A stretch of 9,585 bases of DNA from Frankiaceae bacterium (GTDB lineage Bacteria; Actinomycetota; Actinomycetes; JADGOU01), in assembly GCA_017882835.1 (NCBI GenBank), contig JADGOU010000089.1, positions 1-9,585 of the forward strand, in the 5' to 3' direction. The notes under the pieces were generated by a model. It made no database searches. It was not told where the DNA came from and saw only the letters and a program-made list of their open reading frames with translations. The translations under genes were made by a program, and so were the position numbers. Every line of letters begins with the position of its first letter. Within the stretch, counting starts at the first letter, position 1. This document shows, in pieces, positions 6,462-9,585 of this stretch.

Positions 6462-6505
6462 TCTGCTGGGGTTCCGCGCAGTCGCGTGACCGAGCCCGTA
6501 ACCGA

Positions 6506-6534
6506 CACCACGGCTGGCGCCAGCCCGACTGGTG
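6506..6534. terminator. Probable bidirectional terminator between convergent kinase and herA genes
   Basis: The centre is a perfect 14-bp palindrome, GGCTGGCGCCAGCC (6512-6525). It is flanked by CACCA (6506-6510) and TGGTG (6530-6534), which can extend the stem across a 1-nt/4-nt internal loop. It sits in the 73-bp gap between the two convergent genes and abuts the herA stop codon (6537-6535). There is no T tract on either strand, which is common for actinobacterial terminators. Hairpin potential is seen; terminator function is inferred from position. Confidence 0.5.
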
Positions 6535-8349
6535 CTATCGCCGACCGCGGTGCCGACGGTTGCAGTCGATGAACTCGGACTCGCTGGTGAAGACCTGCAG
6601 AAAAACGGGTGCCGCCGTGAACGACAGCGGACTGACCGGCCCGGTAAGCATGAAGGGGTAGACCTTCTCGGTCATCGCGCGGGGGTCGGTGAAGGACTGG
6701 TAGAGCTGCAATCCCGCGCCATGGCCTACTTCGTCCGCGAGGCGGGCGAGGTCGCTGCCGGTGGTCAGTCCGTAGCCAAAGGCCCGGATCGAGAGCTGGG
6801 CGTAAATCCCCGGATGCAGCGCATTGATCTCCTGAGTGATGAAAGTCCAGCCAAGCCCGGTCTTGCGGGTTTCGCGCACGTGGTCGACCAGACGTGCCGC
6901 CAGCTGGGCGGCCTGTTGGCTGTCGCTGTGGGCGTTAGCGAAGCGCGCAGCCTCGTCGAAGACGACGAGGCAGTTCAGCAGCCGCCCCGACCCGGCGTAG
7001 GCCCGCTCGGCGGCGTCGCGCAGTTCTCGGACGATCTTGCGGAGCAGGCGTGCCTTGACGTCCGCAGAGTCCAACCAACGGTTGCCGGACCGGGAAGAGA
7101 GGTCGACGATGACGTAGGGGCGAACGGCGATGCCGCGGTCCAACGTGGCCTCGATCAGCTGTGCGAGCGCCTTGCGCGGTTTGCCGCCGGCGGTCGTGGG
7201 GCTGAACAGGGCTTGGACCGGCGCCCACTCTCGTAGCAGCTCAGCGAAATCTCCCGGCTGAGCCAGTGCCCGGTCAATTGCATCCTTGACTCGGGCGCGG
7301 GGCTGAGGAGAACTGTAGATCCGCGCCATTGCGGCGTTGTCGGCGCTCAGCGCCGTGAGCAAGTCGCGCAACAACTTCTCGGCAGGCTGGTCGGTCCAGT
7401 CGTCGGGTCGGTCGCGCAGCAGTCGGGTGAGCTCTTCACCGGCAATCTCCCGGTTGAGCTCGGTCTTCATGGCCAGCCGCACGAAGAAGCGCGTTTGGTC
7501 GAGTAGCTCGCCCATCAGCCGAGCGTCCTTCGGCAGCCGCAGGTCCTCGGCAAGAGACAGCTTCTCAACGGGCCGACCGAAGCGGGCGGCAAGCGCCTGC
7601 AGGCGAACCGGGAGGTCATGCTCGGTGGTGAACTGGCCCTGCGGGTCGAACACGAACACGCTGAGCGTCTTGTGGCGTAGCTGCGCTGCGATCAGGTAAC
7701 TGGCGAAAGCGGTCTTGCCGCTGCCACTGCGGCCGAAGATGCCGGTGTGGTAGGCGCCGTCGACGCCAGCGTCGGTGAACTGCCGCACGTACATCGGCAG
7801 CAGCACATCGCCGCGATACACCCGTCCCAAATAGATCACTTCGTGCGCATGCCCGGCGGTCAGGCTGCTGATCAGGTCATCGGTGACCTTGCAGACCGGG
7901 GCGCCAGTGGTCGGGCTCATTCCCAGGGTGCCGCCGGACTCCCGGGGCGGCTCGGTGAACGGTGAGCTGGGCTGGTCGGTGTCGTAGACCGCCTGCACGC
8001 GCACAATCGCGGTGCGCACGTCACCGTCAGCGGACAGATGCGGCAGCGACCCGTGCACGCGGAGCACGCCGCGCATGTTGGGGTCCTCGTGCCACCGGTT
8101 GCGGGTCTGGATCTCGCTGATCGTGCCCAGGCCGAGCAGATGCCGACCACTGGTCAACGGGTGCGACAAGAAGACGAGGTCTCCGAGCAGGCTCTGGCCG
8201 CTGGCACACTCCGTCAAGTCGACCGTCAGCTCGTTCGTCGAGCTCGGAGACCCCACGACCCCGACCGCGTCCGGCGGAACGGGCGGGCGCGTTGGCGTCT
8301 GGTCGACGAACGGCGCACCGGGCGGGTCAGGGGGGATGTCGGGGCTCAC
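6535..8349 (-). CDS. herA: HerA-like hexameric DNA-translocase ATPase
   Basis: HerA proteins are FtsK-like ring ATPases that pump double-stranded DNA and work with a partner nuclease. The 604-residue product begins with a Pro-rich, probably disordered tail (about 1-35). A beta-rich N-terminal region at about 65-190 (for example LLGLGTISEIQTRN) is probably the HAS-barrel. Walker A is GRSGSGKT (206-213, Lys 212) within YHTGIFGRSGSGKT. Walker B is LNCLVVFDEA, with D465 and E466. FITQEINAL holds the sensor Gln, and RETRKTGLG just before it may supply an arginine finger. The roughly 250-residue insertion between the Walker motifs is mostly helical and charged, as expected for HerA. GTG 8349-8347 is preferred because a GGAGG lies 4 nt upstream and because it forms a GTGA overlap with the nurA stop, indicating translational coupling. 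ATPase family is firm; whether its role is repair or phage defence is open. The name herA reflects family and the nurA partner. Confidence 0.88.
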   Translation of the reverse strand: MSPDIPPDPPGAPFVDQTPTRPPVPPDAVGVVGSPSSTNELTVDLTECASGQSLLGDLVFLSHPLTSGRHLLGLGTISEIQTRNRWHEDPNMRGVLRVHGSLPHLSADGDVRTAIVRVQAVYDTDQPSSPFTEPPRESGGTLGMSPTTGAPVCKVTDDLISSLTAGHAHEVIYLGRVYRGDVLLPMYVRQFTDAGVDGAYHTGIFGRSGSGKTAFASYLIAAQLRHKTLSVFVFDPQGQFTTEHDLPVRLQALAARFGRPVEKLSLAEDLRLPKDARLMGELLDQTRFFVRLAMKTELNREIAGEELTRLLRDRPDDWTDQPAEKLLRDLLTALSADNAAMARIYSSPQPRARVKDAIDRALAQPGDFAELLREWAPVQALFSPTTAGGKPRKALAQLIEATLDRGIAVRPYVIVDLSSRSGNRWLDSADVKARLLRKIVRELRDAAERAYAGSGRLLNCLVVFDEAARFANAHSDSQQAAQLAARLVDHVRETRKTGLGWTFITQEINALHPGIYAQLSIRAFGYGLTTGSDLARLADEVGHGAGLQLYQSFTDPRAMTEKVYPFMLTGPVSPLSFTAAPVFLQVFTSESEFIDCNRRHRGRR

Positions 8350-9585
8350 TTTCCCTCCGTTCGGTAAGAGCGCACCAAGTACTCAGCCAGCTCCGGTTGG
8401 GCGCGGGAGAGGGCCAGGTGCGCGGCCGCCTGCAGTGCGCCCAGGCCGAGGCCCACGCTCTTGGCCATGACGTCGGCGAGGTACTGGGGGTAGGGCTCTC
8501 GAACGAACGGGCCGGTGATTTGCCAGGCAAGGGTTGACAGGACGTACCGCAGCGCTTCGCGATCGTGCGCCAGCGGCGGCTTGACCTCCAGCCGGTAGCT
8601 GGGCGCGGCGTCATCGGGGCGCCAGTACACGTAGTACAGCTGTCGGTCCCGCAAGGGTTGTAGCAACGCGTCGAAACGGGCCGGCAGACCGCTCAGCTCC
8701 GCCGGCGTGCCCGGCCGCGTGGTGATGTGCAGCTCCCGCCAGGGGTCGGGCCGGACCTGCTGCGGGGTGGTGTACTCGCCGCCGCGCAGGATCAGCGACG
8801 TCACGTACTTGTCGTCACCGCTGATCGTCGTGCCGAGGGCCGCACCCAACAGGCGGGACAGGTCGTCCGAGGAGTCGTACTTCGGCATTGCCACGATCGA
8901 CGGTTGCTCGACGAAACGGTGGAAGGCGCTTTCGAGGTCGACGTCGGCCGCGACCGCCACGGACAGCTCGCTGACCTGATCCGACCCTGACGTGAGGCCA
9001 CTGTTGAGCCCGATCACGGGCGTCAGGTGACTGCCGTCATAGATCGCGACGTCATGCGGGGAGTCGGCTAGGACGGCCAGCTCATGCGCGACCATGCTGG
9101 CGCGGGCCAGTCGCTCGTTGTCCAAGTGATGCGGCAAGACGCGGTGAAACGACGCATACTGATTGTCGTTCCAGCCGGTGCCGCCGCCGTCGCCCAAGAA
9201 GCCCTCGACCCCAACCGCGACCGCCAGAATCAAGTCGACGGCGATGGTGCGTTCGACGGCGAAGCCCCCGTCGACGGCACAGATGCTGCCGGCGCGGCCA
9301 CGCTCGTGCTCGTTTATCAAACCCGTCCGCTCGGCGGCCCGGCGCAGATCATCGCGGGCCGCGAGCGCCGGACCCAGCAACTCGCGCACCTGCCGCACCA
9401 CGGTTGGCGTCTGCGCGAGTAGCTCGGCCAGCAGGTCTTCGGGGAGTCGGGCGTAGTCGACTGCGCCGTCGATGCCGTGGCCGATGGCCGCACTGACCGG
9501 CGCCAGCAGCCGGTTGTTGGCGAATTGGAATCTCTGCTGGCGCAGATGCTCCAGGACGCGGTCTCGCAGCAGCTGCGCATCGTTG
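8346..9585 (-). CDS. nurA: NurA-family nuclease, 5' end outside the window
   Basis: NurA is a dimeric, manganese-dependent 5'-3' exonuclease and single-strand endonuclease that HerA docks onto and feeds with DNA. The frame is open from the right edge (first full codon 9584-9582) to TGA 8348-8346, giving 412 visible residues, close to a full-length protein. A GTG at 9401 is internal, since in-frame coding sequence continues upstream of it (RVLEHLRQQRFQFANNRLL and beyond). Counting from the edge, D105 in AVDGGFAVERT and D183 in DVAIYDGSH fit the two metal-binding acidic motifs of the family, and K235 in VAMPKYDSSDDL fits the conserved Lys motif that follows. The first motif is DGG rather than DGS. 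The C-terminal YPQYLADVMAKS resembles the family end motif but lacks the His I would expect there. The gene overlaps herA by 4 bp, the strongest contextual support. Domain divergence makes the NurA call likely rather than certain. Confidence 0.82.
   Translation of the reverse strand, partial: NDAQLLRDRVLEHLRQQRFQFANNRLLAPVSAAIGHGIDGAVDYARLPEDLLAELLAQTPTVVRQVRELLGPALAARDDLRRAAERTGLINEHERGRAGSICAVDGGFAVERTIAVDLILAVAVGVEGFLGDGGGTGWNDNQYASFHRVLPHHLDNERLARASMVAHELAVLADSPHDVAIYDGSHLTPVIGLNSGLTSGSDQVSELSVAVAADVDLESAFHRFVEQPSIVAMPKYDSSDDLSRLLGAALGTTISGDDKYVTSLILRGGEYTTPQQVRPDPWRELHITTRPGTPAELSGLPARFDALLQPLRDRQLYYVYWRPDDAAPSYRLEVKPPLAHDREALRYVLSTLAWQITGPFVREPYPQYLADVMAKSVGLGLGALQAAAHLALSRAQPELAEYLVRSYRTEGK

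Noticed and set aside
9317..9580. An 87-codon - strand frame near the right edge.
   Set aside because: It is in a different frame from nurA, whose own frame stays open and protein-like to the edge. It is rich in Ser, Arg and Cys with no motif.

Overview
This window comes from a high-GC actinobacterium. The grounds are extreme third-position GC, GTG starts, a lipB-lipA pair with actinobacterial-type sequence, an MMPL transporter and a membrane-anchored Ser/Thr kinase. I cannot name the genus from sequence alone. No rRNA, tRNA, CRISPR array, transposase or integrase is visible, and coding density is very high: the largest gap between genes is about 140 bp.

Layout, left to right. (1) Positions 1-841, + strand: the C-terminal two thirds of an acyl-CoA dehydrogenase whose start lies outside the window. 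(2) Positions 859-2485, - strand: lipB then lipA, overlapping by 8 bp, giving the two-step lipoyl cofactor pathway (octanoyl transfer, then sulfur insertion). lipA converges on the dehydrogenase with only 17 bp between stops. (3) Positions 2486-2624: a divergent intergenic region with two dyads. (4) Positions 2625-4733, + strand: an MMPL/RND-type transporter. (5) Positions 4734-4805: a 72-bp gap containing a perfect actinobacterial-consensus DnaA box. (6) Positions 4806-6461, + strand: a Ser/Thr protein kinase with an in-frame 15-bp minisatellite, one transmembrane helix, an Ala-Pro stalk and a small extracytoplasmic domain. (7) Positions 6462-6534: a convergent gap with a palindrome, probably a shared terminator. 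(8) Positions 6535-9585, - strand: a herA-like hexameric DNA-translocase ATPase and, upstream of it and overlapping by 4 bp (GTGA), a NurA-family nuclease that runs off the right edge.

The left part (dehydrogenase, lipB-lipA, MMPL, kinase) looks like ordinary chromosomal content. lipB and lipA certainly work together. MMPL and the kinase may be co-transcribed, but no functional link is shown. The most interesting part is the NurA-HerA cassette at the right. The pair is known from DNA end resection in archaea and some bacteria, and related HerA-effector pairs act in phage defence. The stretches of this cassette that I counted are less GC-rich than the stretches counted to its left. Genes upstream of nurA, outside this window, would decide whether it belongs to a defence island.
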